From CAZOWM01 sp964583615 (GTDB taxonomy: Bacteria > Spirochaetota > B62-G9 > DRHN01): a stretch of DNA of 35,893 nt. The notes beneath the pieces are model-generated. The model made no database searches, was not told the DNA's origin, and saw nothing but the letters and a program-made list of their open reading frames with translations. The stretch spans positions 1 to 35,893 of the forward strand of contig CAZOWM010000038.1 of NCBI GenBank assembly GCA_964583615.1. Direction: 5' to 3'. Both the position numbers and the translations under genes were made by a program. This document shows, in pieces, positions 1 to 8,897 of the stretch. Position 1 is the stretch's first letter, and every line of letters begins with the position of its first letter.

Positions 1-2
1 AA

Positions 3-68
3 TTGACCAATAAAACTGGACAGATGGTTAAGAATGTGGATAACTTTACTGTGACAGAAAAGGGATAA
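3..68 (+). CDS. possible C-terminal tail of an upstream gene
   Basis: An open frame enters from the window edge and ends at a TAA at 66-68, ending in residues DNFTVTEKG. It stops 31 bases before the next start codon, a spacing typical of an operon. Too little is visible to name a family, and a 21-codon open frame can occur by chance. Confidence 0.25.
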   Translation: MTNKTGQMVKNVDNFTVTEKG

Positions 69-99
69 GGATGTGATTTTAAATTAGAAGGGAAATATT

Positions 100-1230
100 A
101 TGGAGAGAATCAGTTCGAAAGAAAGGGTTTTGAAAAGTCTAAACTTTCAGGGACCTGACAGGGTACCCCTGGATATAGGGGGTACAAACGTAACCTCTTT
201 TCATATTGAAATAGAAAAAAAACTCAAAAATTACCTTAATATTACGGGAGGAGAAAGTCCGCTCAGTTCCCATAAAATGAAAGCAGTAATTCCGGATGAA
301 AAGCTGCTGAATTATTTTGGATCTGATACCCGCTGCATCTGCTTGCATGAATCCCGGCCATGGGAAAAAAGAGATGATGGAACCTGGGTGGACGAGTGGG
401 GAATAGGGTTCAAGGAGAGTCCCGATGGGTATTACTATGAGTTTATATCGCATCCACTGATGGATGCCGAGATTTCCGATATTGAGAGCTATCCATGGCC
501 TGATCCATATTCTGAAAAAAGAATTGAAGGTCTTAAAGAAAGAGCGGCTGGGCTTTCAAGGGAATACTGTGTTGTTCTGGAAGGAACCCGTGAACCGATA
601 TTCGGGCTTGCTACATGGCTGAGGGGTTATGAGCAATTTTTAATGGATCTGGTCATGAACAAGGTATTTGTGAGCGCGCTCCTGGAAAGACTTTTTGAAT
701 TCTGGAAAAGCTGTCTTGGGTTTGTCCTGCGAGAAATAGGGAGTTATATAGATGTTATAAAAATTGCAGATGACCTGGGCACTCAGACCGGTCTCCTTAT
801 ATCACCCTCCACTTACAGGCAACTTGTAAAACCATATCATACAAAGCTTTTCAATTTTATCAAAGAACAGGGTGATTTCAAACTTCTCTTACACAGTGAC
901 GGCGCTGTACGTGACATTATCCCTGATTTAATAGAGATCGGTGTCGATGCACTTAATCCCATTCAACCCAATATTCCAGGTATGGACCCTGAGAGCCTAA
1001 AGAGTGAATTCGGTAAAAATCTCGCTTTCTGGGGAGGTGGAATTGATACGCAGAGCACTTTATCCTTTGGAACTTCCGATGAAGTAAAAAAGGAGGTTAA
1101 AAAAAGGGTTGAAATATTGAAAAGGGGCGGAGGGTATGTTTTTGCCCAGGTACACAACATTCAGCCTGAGGTGCCGGTGGAAAATATAATGGCTATGTAT
1201 GAGGCTTTCTCCGAGTGTGCCTTTTATTAA
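100..1230 (+). CDS. uroporphyrinogen decarboxylase (UroD)-family protein, probable methyltransferase-type
   Basis: This 376-residue protein belongs to the UroD superfamily, which includes heme-pathway UroD and the corrinoid-linked methyltransferases MtaA and CmuA. The start at 100 has a purine-rich ribosome site (AGAAGGGAA) about 7 bases upstream. Visible marks are the N-terminal SSKERVLKSL...PDRVPLD segment, IADDLGTQTG near residues 222-231, HSDG at 265-268, FWGGGIDTQ near 310-318 and the closing VHNIQPEVPVENIMAMYEA. MtaA-type enzymes bind zinc through a His-x-Cys pair; here the Cys position is Asp (H265-S-D267), so metal binding may differ. The divergence makes true heme synthesis unlikely; methyl transfer is a family-based inference. 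A paralogue with the same C-terminal signature lies at 32220-33371 on the other strand. No corrinoid protein is adjacent. Confidence 0.8.
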   Translation: MERISSKERVLKSLNFQGPDRVPLDIGGTNVTSFHIEIEKKLKNYLNITGGESPLSSHKMKAVIPDEKLLNYFGSDTRCICLHESRPWEKRDDGTWVDEWGIGFKESPDGYYYEFISHPLMDAEISDIESYPWPDPYSEKRIEGLKERAAGLSREYCVVLEGTREPIFGLATWLRGYEQFLMDLVMNKVFVSALLERLFEFWKSCLGFVLREIGSYIDVIKIADDLGTQTGLLISPSTYRQLVKPYHTKLFNFIKEQGDFKLLLHSDGAVRDIIPDLIEIGVDALNPIQPNIPGMDPESLKSEFGKNLAFWGGGIDTQSTLSFGTSDEVKKEVKKRVEILKRGGGYVFAQVHNIQPEVPVENIMAMYEAFSECAFY

Positions 1231-1379
1231 CTTTGATGAATCAATAGTGTCCCATTCTCATTCGAATAATATGTATTCGCTAACACTTGATCTGACACTT
1301 TCTCCGTCTAATGCCGCGTTATCTGTCTGGTTGTAACCGGTTCAGAGTGAAATTGGACAGGCGGGAGCGGGCTCTTTTT

Positions 1380-1479
1380 NNNNNNNNNNNNNNNNNNNNN
1401 NNNNNNNNNNNNNNNNNNNNNNNNNNNNNNNNNNNNNNNNNNNNNNNNNNNNNNNNNNNNNNNNNNNNNNNNNNNNNNN
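1380..1479. other. 100-N assembly gap within a stretch without a complete gene
   Basis: Exactly 100 Ns, the usual placeholder for a join of unknown length. The stretch 1231-1544 holds no complete gene. To the left (1231-1379) I see no coding sequence, only a tiny GAGC/GCTC hairpin followed by five Ts running into the gap. To the right, a short coding tail ends at 1548. Confidence 0.95.
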
Positions 1480-1548
1480 GAAGACTACATGAAAAAACGC
1501 TGTGGCGGCTCATACCGAAGATATTTTGAGGGGAGGGACTGGAAATGA
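1480..1548 (+). CDS. C-terminal tail of a gene lost in the assembly gap
   Basis: The frame leaving the gap (EDYMKKRCGGSYRRYFEGRD..., 22 codons) ends in a TGA at 1546-1548 that overlaps the ATG of the next gene as ATGA. This 4-base overlap is typical of translational coupling and is the main reason to take it as coding. I do not recognise the family. Confidence 0.35.
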   Translation, partial: EDYMKKRCGGSYRRYFEGRDWK

Positions 1549-2198
1549 TATCTGCAGAAGAGTGGTGGAGCATTATTGCAGCCTATGGCGCTCGAATCTG
1601 GCCTGCTCAGATCGTATTCTACATCATCGCAATTCTGCTCACAGGGTGGCTTCTTCTCAGGCCCGGTCTGGTAAACAGCTGGCTCACAAAGCTGTATCTC
1701 TCGGTTTCATTCGCGTGGAACGGTATTGTGTTCTTTCTGATACTTGCAAAAGATATTACCGGTGCCAGCTATGGGAACTATTTTTTCGGTTTCATATTCA
1801 TAATCGTGTCAGTGTTGTTTGCGCTCGATCTCTTCAGGAAGAGAATGAAGTTTTCCCTCCCTGCATCCGGGTGGCGCACATACGCCACTTTGGCGCTCAT
1901 GCTCCTGGTGTTCTGCTATCCTTTGTTCGGTATCGCGTTCGGGCACCATTCCACGAGCCTCATCATTCCCGGCGCCTTTCCGTGTCCAACGACGGCTCTT
2001 GGCTTGCTCGTGTTGACGACCGCTCTGCCGCGGGTCGATAAGACAGCGTATATCCTACTGCTGTTTTGGGCGATTCCGTTTCCACCGCTCATCCAAATCC
2101 CCAAGTACGGCGTTTATGAAGATGCGATCATGTTTGCCAGCGGCGTCTACAGCCTGATTGTGCTCTTGAGAGATTGGAAGGGGAGAGATTTACATTGA
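1545..2198 (+). CDS. DUF6064 family integral membrane protein
   Basis: A 217-residue polytopic membrane protein of unknown function. The N-terminal pattern EEWW..IAAYGARIWPAQ followed at once by a hydrophobic helix is the hallmark I associate with DUF6064. Six or seven hydrophobic segments follow at about residues 20-38, 50-66, 75-95, 112-132, 137-157, 164-185 and 192-206, with short charged loops such as RKRMK after the third. The start is supported by GGGAGGGA ending 6 bases upstream. It overlaps the end of a truncated upstream frame by 4 bases, so the two were probably coupled. No role can be read from the neighbours. Confidence 0.7.
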   Translation: MISAEEWWSIIAAYGARIWPAQIVFYIIAILLTGWLLLRPGLVNSWLTKLYLSVSFAWNGIVFFLILAKDITGASYGNYFFGFIFIIVSVLFALDLFRKRMKFSLPASGWRTYATLALMLLVFCYPLFGIAFGHHSTSLIIPGAFPCPTTALGLLVLTTALPRVDKTAYILLLFWAIPFPPLIQIPKYGVYEDAIMFASGVYSLIVLLRDWKGRDLH

Positions 2199-2426
2199 TA
2201 ATTCAGTAAAAGCAAAGTGCTCCTATGGTGCGCTGAAGCGGACACGTTTACGACGACGTTGCATCATGGAGCTTTGCCAGGCTTGCACCGGATTTGTGTA
2301 TGGTTTCAAGCAATACCCGCCGCGAAACACAGTCTTACCGTTTACGAGCCTGGGACATATTGCCGTGACGTAATGCACCGATTGTTATTCTGAATCCACA
2401 TTTTTTTAACCGATTGTGGAACCTTT
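2199..2426. other. intergenic region, nothing recognised
   Basis: This region lies between the convergent DUF6064 and pirin genes. I see no long open frame, tRNA or convincing terminator hairpin on either strand. Confidence 0.4.
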
Positions 2427-3329
2427 TTATTTGATGAAAGTCCCCTGCTGATATTCTTCAAAAGCGATTCGCAGTTCCTCCTGTGTGTTCATCACTATGG
2501 GACCATACCACGCGACAGGTTCACCGATCGGCTTTCCGGATATCAGAAGAAATCTCACGTTGTTTTCTTCTGTAAAGACGACCACCTCGTCACCATCATC
2601 AAACAGGACTATCGTCCCGTTGCTGACAAACGGATCGCGCTGAATGTCAAAGTAATTTCTTCCCTCCACCTCGTATGTGAAAGGGTCTTTCTCCCTGCAG
2701 AAATACCCCTGGCCGTCGATTATGTAAGCGAAGACCGTATGGCCCCGTTTCGTGGGGTGTCTGAATTCTGAGTGTGCGGGAATTGCAACATCCATATACT
2801 CAGGATCAATGACAATGCCTTGTACCGGGCCGCGGGTTTCGGATACTTCACCGGAAATGATCCTGACGGCCACATCATTGGGCAGCCTTACTTCCGGTAT
2901 TTGTTCATTCATTACGTCTCGATACCGTGGATCCATCATCTTTTGGTTGGACGGCAGATTGGCCCAGAGCTGGAATCCGTACATTTTTCCGGTTGCGTCA
3001 CCTTTCGGCATTTCCTGATGGATAATCCCGCTTCCGGCGGTCATCCACTGTACGTCCCCTGAGCCGATAATTCCTTTATTCCCCAGACTGTCGCCGTGTT
3101 CCACGTCTCCGGCCAGAACATAGGTGATCGTCTCGATCCCGCGGTGGGGATGCCATGGGAAACCTTTTATGTAATGGTCTTTATTGTCGGAGCGGAAATC
3201 ATCCAGGAGCAGAAAAGGATCGAACATGGGAACTTTGCTGAACCCAAACACCCTGTTTAGATGAACACCTGCACCTTCGATTGTCGGCTTGCTCTTCAAG
3301 ACTTTCTTTATCTTTCTCGTTGTCGGCAT
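2427..3329 (-). CDS. pirin family protein
   Basis: A 300-residue bicupin of normal pirin length. Pirins are metal-binding cupins; some bacterial members have quercetinase activity and others bind partner enzymes, so the role here is open. The N-terminal cupin carries WHPHRGIETITY and AGSGIIHQEMP; H60, H62, H104 and E106 match the four-residue iron site of the family. The C-terminal pirin domain follows, with VAWYGPIVMNTQEE near residues 273-286. The start codon is at 3329, with AGGAGGG about 8 bases upstream on the minus strand. It is a single-gene unit, convergent with the DUF6064 gene. Confidence 0.9.
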   Translation of the reverse strand: MPTTRKIKKVLKSKPTIEGAGVHLNRVFGFSKVPMFDPFLLLDDFRSDNKDHYIKGFPWHPHRGIETITYVLAGDVEHGDSLGNKGIIGSGDVQWMTAGSGIIHQEMPKGDATGKMYGFQLWANLPSNQKMMDPRYRDVMNEQIPEVRLPNDVAVRIISGEVSETRGPVQGIVIDPEYMDVAIPAHSEFRHPTKRGHTVFAYIIDGQGYFCREKDPFTYEVEGRNYFDIQRDPFVSNGTIVLFDDGDEVVVFTEENNVRFLLISGKPIGEPVAWYGPIVMNTQEELRIAFEEYQQGTFIK

Positions 3330-3537
3330 CTCTCAATCCCTCCTGAATATTTACAATCAACGATAATATCAATAGAAATAATATCCATGCATAAATGACC
3401 ATTTTTCTGCTGCACGCTTCAACACTGAATGTCCGCTTTTGTAAAATGACAATGCCATATGCTGTGTGCCGGGCTCACCTGCGATGCGTCTACACAAACA
3501 CAGTCGGGGAGAGCGGTTTGTCGTTCTCAAAATATTG

Positions 3538-3735
3538 TTAATCAATATTTCTCTTTATATTTATTGCAAAATTCTTTGCTTTGTTCAAATCTTTTGCATT
3601 CGGCCTTTTTTTATTCAACCCGCCGAAGAAATATTTGCTGAAACTATAGTTCATAAAACCTCTACTGAAGAATTCAGCAACAACATCAAACCCTTTTGCA
3701 GCCAGCGCTTCCTTAAGAGGTTTATGCGTGACTTT
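3538..3735 (-). pseudogene. C-terminal remnant of a flavodoxin-family protein
   Basis: Reading the minus strand from about 3735 down to a TAA at 3538-3540 gives an open stretch of about 65 codons containing HKPLKEALAAKGFDVVAEF, then FSRGFMNY, then FFGGLNKKRPNAKDLNKAK. This is the usual C-terminal pattern of flavodoxin-family proteins: a KPL...LEAKGFEIVGEFSCRGF-type strand and helix, then a GGxNKxRPNxxDLxxA tail. The frame stays open upstream to about 3838, but that part does not resemble a flavodoxin. It contains no ATG at a sensible place and no phosphate-binding T/SxTGNT loop. I read it as a decayed or recombined 3' end; the family call rests on memory of the motif. Confidence 0.5.
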
Positions 3736-3945
3736 ATTTAATGGTGATATGAAAAGACGGAGAGCGGAAGGCTTACGCCTGAATGAACGCTGTGAAGAAG
3801 GAAAGAGTATTAGAACATGATGCTCAAATACTGTTTTCTATTTCCCGTTTCTGCTGCGATCGCTCCCCTTAGTATTACTTTTCATTATTATTATTTGTAA
3901 AGTTTTTAGAGTAATGTATCGCTCGTCATTATAAAATTGTTTACG

Positions 3946-3966
3946 GTTACTACTCCTGGGAGTAAC
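3946..3966. promoter_or_regulatory. palindromic operator candidate upstream of glgE
   Basis: Perfect arms GTTACT (3946-3951) and AGTAAC (3961-3966) flank a 9-base core, with a nested ACTCC/GGAGT pair at 3952-3956 and 3959-3963. The site lies 19 bases before the glgE ATG and just downstream of a TATAAA at 3930-3935, where a repressor would block initiation. No clear -35 box is visible. The rest of the 3330-3985 gap holds only the flavodoxin remnant and AT-rich sequence. Confidence 0.4.
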
Positions 3967-3985
3967 TTCAAAAAAGGGAATGACA

Positions 3986-5971
3986 ATGGAAAATCAGAAA
4001 AGAACGAGAGTTGTAATTGAAAATGTTAAACCGGAGGTTGGAGAGGGCATTTATCCCATAAAACGTGTCATAGGGGAGAGTGTTCGTGTTCAGGCTGATA
4101 TTTTCGCAGACGGCCATGACACTATATACGCGCAGCTTCTCTCCCGTTTTTCAGAAGAGAGCGTATGGGAAAGAATCCCCATGACGCATCTGGGGAATGA
4201 CAGATGGGAGGGCTCGTTCAAGGTAGACAGGATGGGCAGCTTTCTCTACACAGTGAGGGGGTGGGTAAGTGAGTACCAAACATGGTGCCAGGATATTATT
4301 AAAAAGCAGGATGCAGGGCAGGACATTACCCTTGATCTCAAGATCGGAGTGAATTTTTTACAGAAGACGAAAGAAGTCGCCTCTTCAGCAGATGCAAAGC
4401 TCCTCGAAAATTTGATCGATAAGTGCAGGAAAAAGAACGACGAGAAAAGTATTATTTCTCTTCTCTTGGACGAAAAAACAAGAGAATTGATCGATACGTA
4501 TGTGAATGAGGATAGCATTACTTACCATAAAAGGGAGCTTTCCGTTACGGTTGAACGAAAAAAAGCTCTATTCAGTACCTGGTATGAGATATTCCCTCGC
4601 TCGTGCGCAGCAAAGGGGAAAGCGCACGGGACTTTTAAGGACTGCGAAAGGATTCTCCCGGATATAGCGGACATGGGATTCGACGTGGTCTACCTTCCTC
4701 CTATCCACCCTATTGGAAAAACAAACAGAAAGGGAAAGAACAACCTCCCCACTGCAGAGGGTGGTGATCAGGGAAGCCCATGGGCAATAGGATCAAAAGA
4801 AGGGGGGCACAAGACGATACACCCCCGGCTTGGAAGTATGGAAAATCTGAAACAGTTTTCAGAGAGGGCAAAAAAACTGGGCCTGGAGGTCGCAATTGAC
4901 CTTGCTTTCCAGTGCTCACCTGACCATCCCTGGGTCAAGGAACACCCCGGTTGGTTCAAATGGCGTCCTGATGGGATAGTTCAGTATGCAGAGAATCCTC
5001 CAAAGAAGTACGAGGATATCATCCCTCTCAACTTCAATACAACAGACTGGCGCTCCCTCTGGGAGGAGCTGAAAAGCGTTGTTCTTTTTTGGATTGAAAA
5101 TGGAGTGTCCATTTTTCGGGTCGACAATCCACATACAAAGCCCTTTTCATTCTGGGAGTGGATCATCAAAGAGATAAAGCATGAGCACCCTTCGGTAATC
5201 TTTCTTTCGGAGGCATTTACCCGCCCGAAGGTCATGTACAGGCTGGCCAAACTCGGGTTTACTCAGAGCTACACCTATTTTACCTGGAGAAATACAAAGC
5301 ACGAGCTGACCGATTATCTTACGGAGCTCACCGCATCCGCGGTAAGAGAGTTTTTTCGCCCGAACTTCTGGCCGAATACTCCCGATATCCTGCCCGAGTA
5401 CCTGCAGTTCGGAGGCCGGGCCGCATTTATCGTTCGCCTGGTTCTTGCCGCAACCCTTTCTTCAAACTACGGAATATACGGCCCTGCATATGAGCTCTGT
5501 GTCAGTGAAGCATTACAGGGCAGGGAGGAATACCTAGATTCCGAGAAGTATGAGATAAAGCAATGGGACCGGAACAGTAGGGGCAATATCAAGGAGATCA
5601 TTGCACAGGTAAACAAGATCAGGAAACAAAATCCTGCGTTGCATCATACAAACAATCTCCGCTTCTACAATATCGAGAACGATGCGCTCATCTTCTATGC
5701 GAAATCATCCGAGGACCGGGCGAACACAATATTCGTTGCTGTTAATCTCGACCCTTTTCATCCACAGGCAGGCAGGGTTCAGATTCCCCTCAGCGAGCTC
5801 AACCTCGAAGCCGATCAGCCTTTTCTGGTGCATGACCTTCTGAGCGATGAGAAATACATATGGCAGGGAGAGTACAACTATGTCGCGCTGAACCCGCTGG
5901 TACTTCCGGTGCACATCTTCTCTCTGAAGCGGTTTTTGCGGCGTGAGAATGATTTTGACTACTTCATGTAA
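3986..5971 (+). CDS. glgE: alpha-1,4-glucan:maltose-1-phosphate maltosyltransferase (GH13_3)
   Basis: GlgE transfers maltosyl units from maltose-1-phosphate onto the non-reducing end of an alpha-1,4-glucan in the cytoplasm. Two in-frame ATGs lie at 3980 and 3986; AAGGG at 3974-3978 sits 7 bases before the second and 1 base before the first, so 3986 is chosen (661 residues, normal length). Counting from 3980, the N-terminal beta domain spans about 10-125 and a helical insert about 130-190. The barrel then carries YLPPIHPIGKTNRKGKNN, AIDLAFQCSPDHPW, FRVDNPHTKP with nucleophile D382, and FLSEAFTRP with acid/base E411; their 29-residue spacing equals that of the Streptomyces enzyme. The segment FFRPNFWPNTPDILPEYL is a GlgE hallmark. 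First gene of the glucan-trehalose operon; the next gene starts 10 bases after its stop. Confidence 0.95.
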   Translation: MENQKRTRVVIENVKPEVGEGIYPIKRVIGESVRVQADIFADGHDTIYAQLLSRFSEESVWERIPMTHLGNDRWEGSFKVDRMGSFLYTVRGWVSEYQTWCQDIIKKQDAGQDITLDLKIGVNFLQKTKEVASSADAKLLENLIDKCRKKNDEKSIISLLLDEKTRELIDTYVNEDSITYHKRELSVTVERKKALFSTWYEIFPRSCAAKGKAHGTFKDCERILPDIADMGFDVVYLPPIHPIGKTNRKGKNNLPTAEGGDQGSPWAIGSKEGGHKTIHPRLGSMENLKQFSERAKKLGLEVAIDLAFQCSPDHPWVKEHPGWFKWRPDGIVQYAENPPKKYEDIIPLNFNTTDWRSLWEELKSVVLFWIENGVSIFRVDNPHTKPFSFWEWIIKEIKHEHPSVIFLSEAFTRPKVMYRLAKLGFTQSYTYFTWRNTKHELTDYLTELTASAVREFFRPNFWPNTPDILPEYLQFGGRAAFIVRLVLAATLSSNYGIYGPAYELCVSEALQGREEYLDSEKYEIKQWDRNSRGNIKEIIAQVNKIRKQNPALHHTNNLRFYNIENDALIFYAKSSEDRANTIFVAVNLDPFHPQAGRVQIPLSELNLEADQPFLVHDLLSDEKYIWQGEYNYVALNPLVLPVHIFSLKRFLRRENDFDYFM

Positions 5972-5981
5972 GGGCCCCACT

Positions 5982-8881
5982 ATGTCCGAAGATTTCAAGG
6001 AATTGGAAAACGATCCGCACTGGTACAAGGATGCGATCATTTATCAGCTCCATGTGAAGGCGTTCAAAGACATCAACGCGAACGGTATGGGGGACTTCAG
6101 AGGATTGATGGAAAAACTCGATTACCTTGAAGACCTCGGGGTTACCGCCATCTGGCTGCTTCCATTTTACCCTTCTCCGGGAAAAGATGACGGCTACGAT
6201 ATTTCTGATTACCGCAATGTCCATCCCGACTATGGAAACTTGAAAGAATTCCGCGCCTTTTTAAAAGCCGCACACCGGAGAGGGATTCGCGTGATTACGG
6301 AGCTCGTTCTGAACCATACATCCGACCAGCACAGCTGGTTTCAAAAGGCACGGCATGCTCCTCAGGGGTCAAAGTTGAGAGATTTCTATGTATGGAGCGA
6401 TACACCAGACATGTACCAGGAGGCGCGGATTATTTTTACAGATTTCGAGACCTCGAACTGGTCTTGGGACTCGGTTGCCAAGGCTTACTACTGGCACCGG
6501 TTTTACTCTCATCAGCCGGACCTGAACTTCGAATATGAGCATGTCCAAAAGATGATGTTGAAAATAATCGATTTCTGGCTTGGTATGGGGGTGGATGGTT
6601 TCCGTCTCGATGCGGTCCCATATCTCTACGAGAGGGAAAAAACGAACTGTGAAAATCTCCCGGAGACCTACGAGTTCTTGAGGAGGCTCAGGTCATACGT
6701 GGACTCCCGCTATAGTAACAGGATGCTTTTGGCGGAAGCCAATCAGTGGCCTGAGGATGCGGTTGCTTATTTTGGGAACGGAGACATCTGCCATGCCGCT
6801 TTTCACTTTCCGCTCATGCCGAGAATGTATATTGCGCTCCAAATGGAAGATCGTTTTCCAATTGTCGATATACTGGATCAGACTCCAGCGATTCCAGAAT
6901 TGTGCCAGTGGGTCATATTCCTCCGCAATCACGATGAGCTGACTCTGGAGATGGTTACAGACGAGGAGAGGGACTACATGTACCGCTCATATGCGAGAGA
7001 CCCGCGAGCACGAATAAACCTCGGCATACGAAGGCGGCTCGCACCTCTTCTATCCAATAACAGAAAAATGATCGAACTTTTAAATGTGCTTCTCTTATCC
7101 CTTCCGGGGACGCCTGTCATCTACTATGGTGATGAAATCGGTATGGGAGATAACTACTATCTCGGAGACCGAAGCGGCGTGAGAACACCGATGCAATGGA
7201 GTCCCGGGAAAAACGCCGGATTCTCCAATGTCAACCCGCAAAAGCTCTACCTGCCTATCATCATCGATCCGGAATACCATTACGAAACGATCAATGTGGA
7301 AACCCAGCAGGCAAACCCATCATCGCTCCTCTGGTGGATGAAACGGATCATTGCAACCAGGAAGGGGATGAAATGTTTTGGTCGCGGCAGTCTTACTATT
7401 CTTTACCCGGACAACCCAAGGATTCTGGCATTTCTTCGAGAGTACAATGAAGAGAGGGTGCTCGTGGTGGTTAATCTCTCCCAGTTCTCTCAGGCTGTGG
7501 AACTGGACCTCTCGGCATATTCGGGAGTGGCTCCTGTTGAGATATTCAGTACAAACAGGTTTCCAGTCATCAGGGAAACGCCGTATCAGCTCACCTTAGG
7601 AGGCCACGGCTACTTCTGGTTCCTTCTGGAGAAACAAAAGGCAGAAATTGTGCTGACAGAAGAGAAGGCTTTACCTGTTATCCATTGCAAGGCAGGCTGG
7701 AAAAGCTTTCCTGATGCCGATTTAAAAAAGCGCTTGGAATCACCGGTACTTTTTGAGTACCTGAAAAAACAGCGATGGTTCAGAGAAAAGAGTTTCACCA
7801 TCCAAAAGCTCAAAATCCTTGAATCCATTTTGATTCACACTCAAACAGGGATATCGCATTTATTTCTCGTTGAGGCACGTTACAGAGAGGGGTCCGCCGG
7901 CACCTACCTCATTCCCGTATCCTTTGCTGTTCACGAGCGGGCGGGAAAAATATCAAGCTTGTATCCGCAGAGCATCATTGCAAAGCTTAAAACAGACGAT
8001 AATGAGGGGTTTTTGTACGATGCTCTCTTTGACGAAAACTTTTGTAGTGCACTATTGCAAGTAGTTGCGGGAAGAAGAAAAATAAAGGGCAAAAACGGAG
8101 AGGTACAGGGGATTCATTCCAGGAACTTTCGCCGGCTCCTCGATGAAAGGGGCTTAATGGTCAGCTCCCGTGTGGTCTCTGCAGAACAGAGCAATTCGTC
8201 TGTACTGTATGAAGATATGTTCATACTAAAGCTCTACCGCAAGATAGAGGATGGGAAAAACCCGGAGCTCGAGATCGTCCAGCGCCTCACTGAAAACGCT
8301 CGTTTCAACAATATACCGCCCTTCGCAGGAGCCATCATTTACCAATCTTCCGGTTTCGCAGAAGCTTCATTGTGTCTCCTGCAGAAGTTCGTACAGAATG
8401 AGGGAGATGGATGGGCCTATACTCTCAACTCCCTCACACACTTCTTCAATAAAATTCTTGCCGAAAAGCCCGAAATGATACGGCTGAGTTTCAATACACT
8501 GTGTGATCTTACCTTGAACCTTGAGAACACCCCGGACCTTCTGATGGAGAATATTGGGAGCTTCTTTCTTGAAATGGTGAACCTNNNNNNNNNNNNNNNN
8601 NNNNNNNNNNNNNNNNNNNNNNNNNNNNNNNNNNNNNNNNNNNNNNNNNNNNNNNNNNNNNNNNNNNNNNNNNNNNNNNNNNNNTCTCTTCGTATATGGC
8701 CTCAACCGAAGGTTCCAACCTCCTCCCAAGTGATGGGAGTGAATGTAAGATTCTTCTCGAGGCGTATCTTTTGGAGAAGGGTGTATATGAGCTCTGGTAT
8801 GAGTTCAACAACAGGCCCGATTGGATCGCTATTCCAATAGCAGGGCTTCTCAGTATATTGGTGAGTGACGAAGAAAAGTAG
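5982..8881 (+). CDS. treS: trehalose synthase-maltokinase fusion, interrupted by an assembly gap
   Basis: The TreS domain interconverts trehalose and maltose, and the maltokinase domain phosphorylates maltose to maltose-1-phosphate for GlgE. The start at 5982 has AAGGG 7 bases upstream and gives the typical DPHWYKDAIIYQLHVKAF opening. TreS (about 1-550) shows GFRLDAV with nucleophile D210, LLAEANQWP with E252, and RNHDEL with H317 and D318. The maltokinase part starts near residue 585 (EYLKKQRWFREK). An assembly gap at 8585-8684 removes the middle of the kinase domain. After it the sequence resumes in a different frame, ending LLEAYLLEKGVYELWYEFNN and NRPDWIAIPIAGLL, the normal maltokinase C-terminus. 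The 100-N placeholder therefore has the wrong length. Visible coding is about 932 codons, and fusions are usually near 1,100, so roughly 170 codons including the kinase catalytic loop are probably missing. The frame change is an assembly effect, not a biological frameshift. Confidence 0.9.
8585..8684. other. 100-N assembly gap inside the maltokinase domain
   Basis: A second placeholder of exactly 100 Ns. The coding frame before and after differs, so the true length is not 100 bases. By comparison with typical TreS-maltokinase fusions I infer a few hundred bases missing. Confidence 0.95.
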
Positions 8882-8897
8882 TCCAGGGGGATGTGCA

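Noticed and set aside
13..1360. Similar 11-mers AAACTGGACAG (13-23) and AAATTGGACAG (1350-1360) flanking the first UroD-family gene, thought to be insertion-sequence ends.
   Set aside because: Only 10 of 11 bases match, they are direct rather than inverted, there is no transposase, and the first lies within a plausible coding tail.
1311..1573. Frames running through the first N block on both strands.
   Set aside because: They exist only because the Ns contain no stop codons.
3199..3402. Minus-strand frame overlapping the pirin start with a hydrophobic N-terminus (VIYAWILFLLILSLIV).
   Set aside because: It overlaps the pirin coding region in another frame, and its C-terminal half is only the shifted reading of the pirin N-terminus.
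8684..8840. C-terminal reading of the TreS fusion ending at 8840.
   Set aside because: It results from carrying the frame across a placeholder gap; the sequence is not maltokinase-like, whereas the frame ending at 8881 is.
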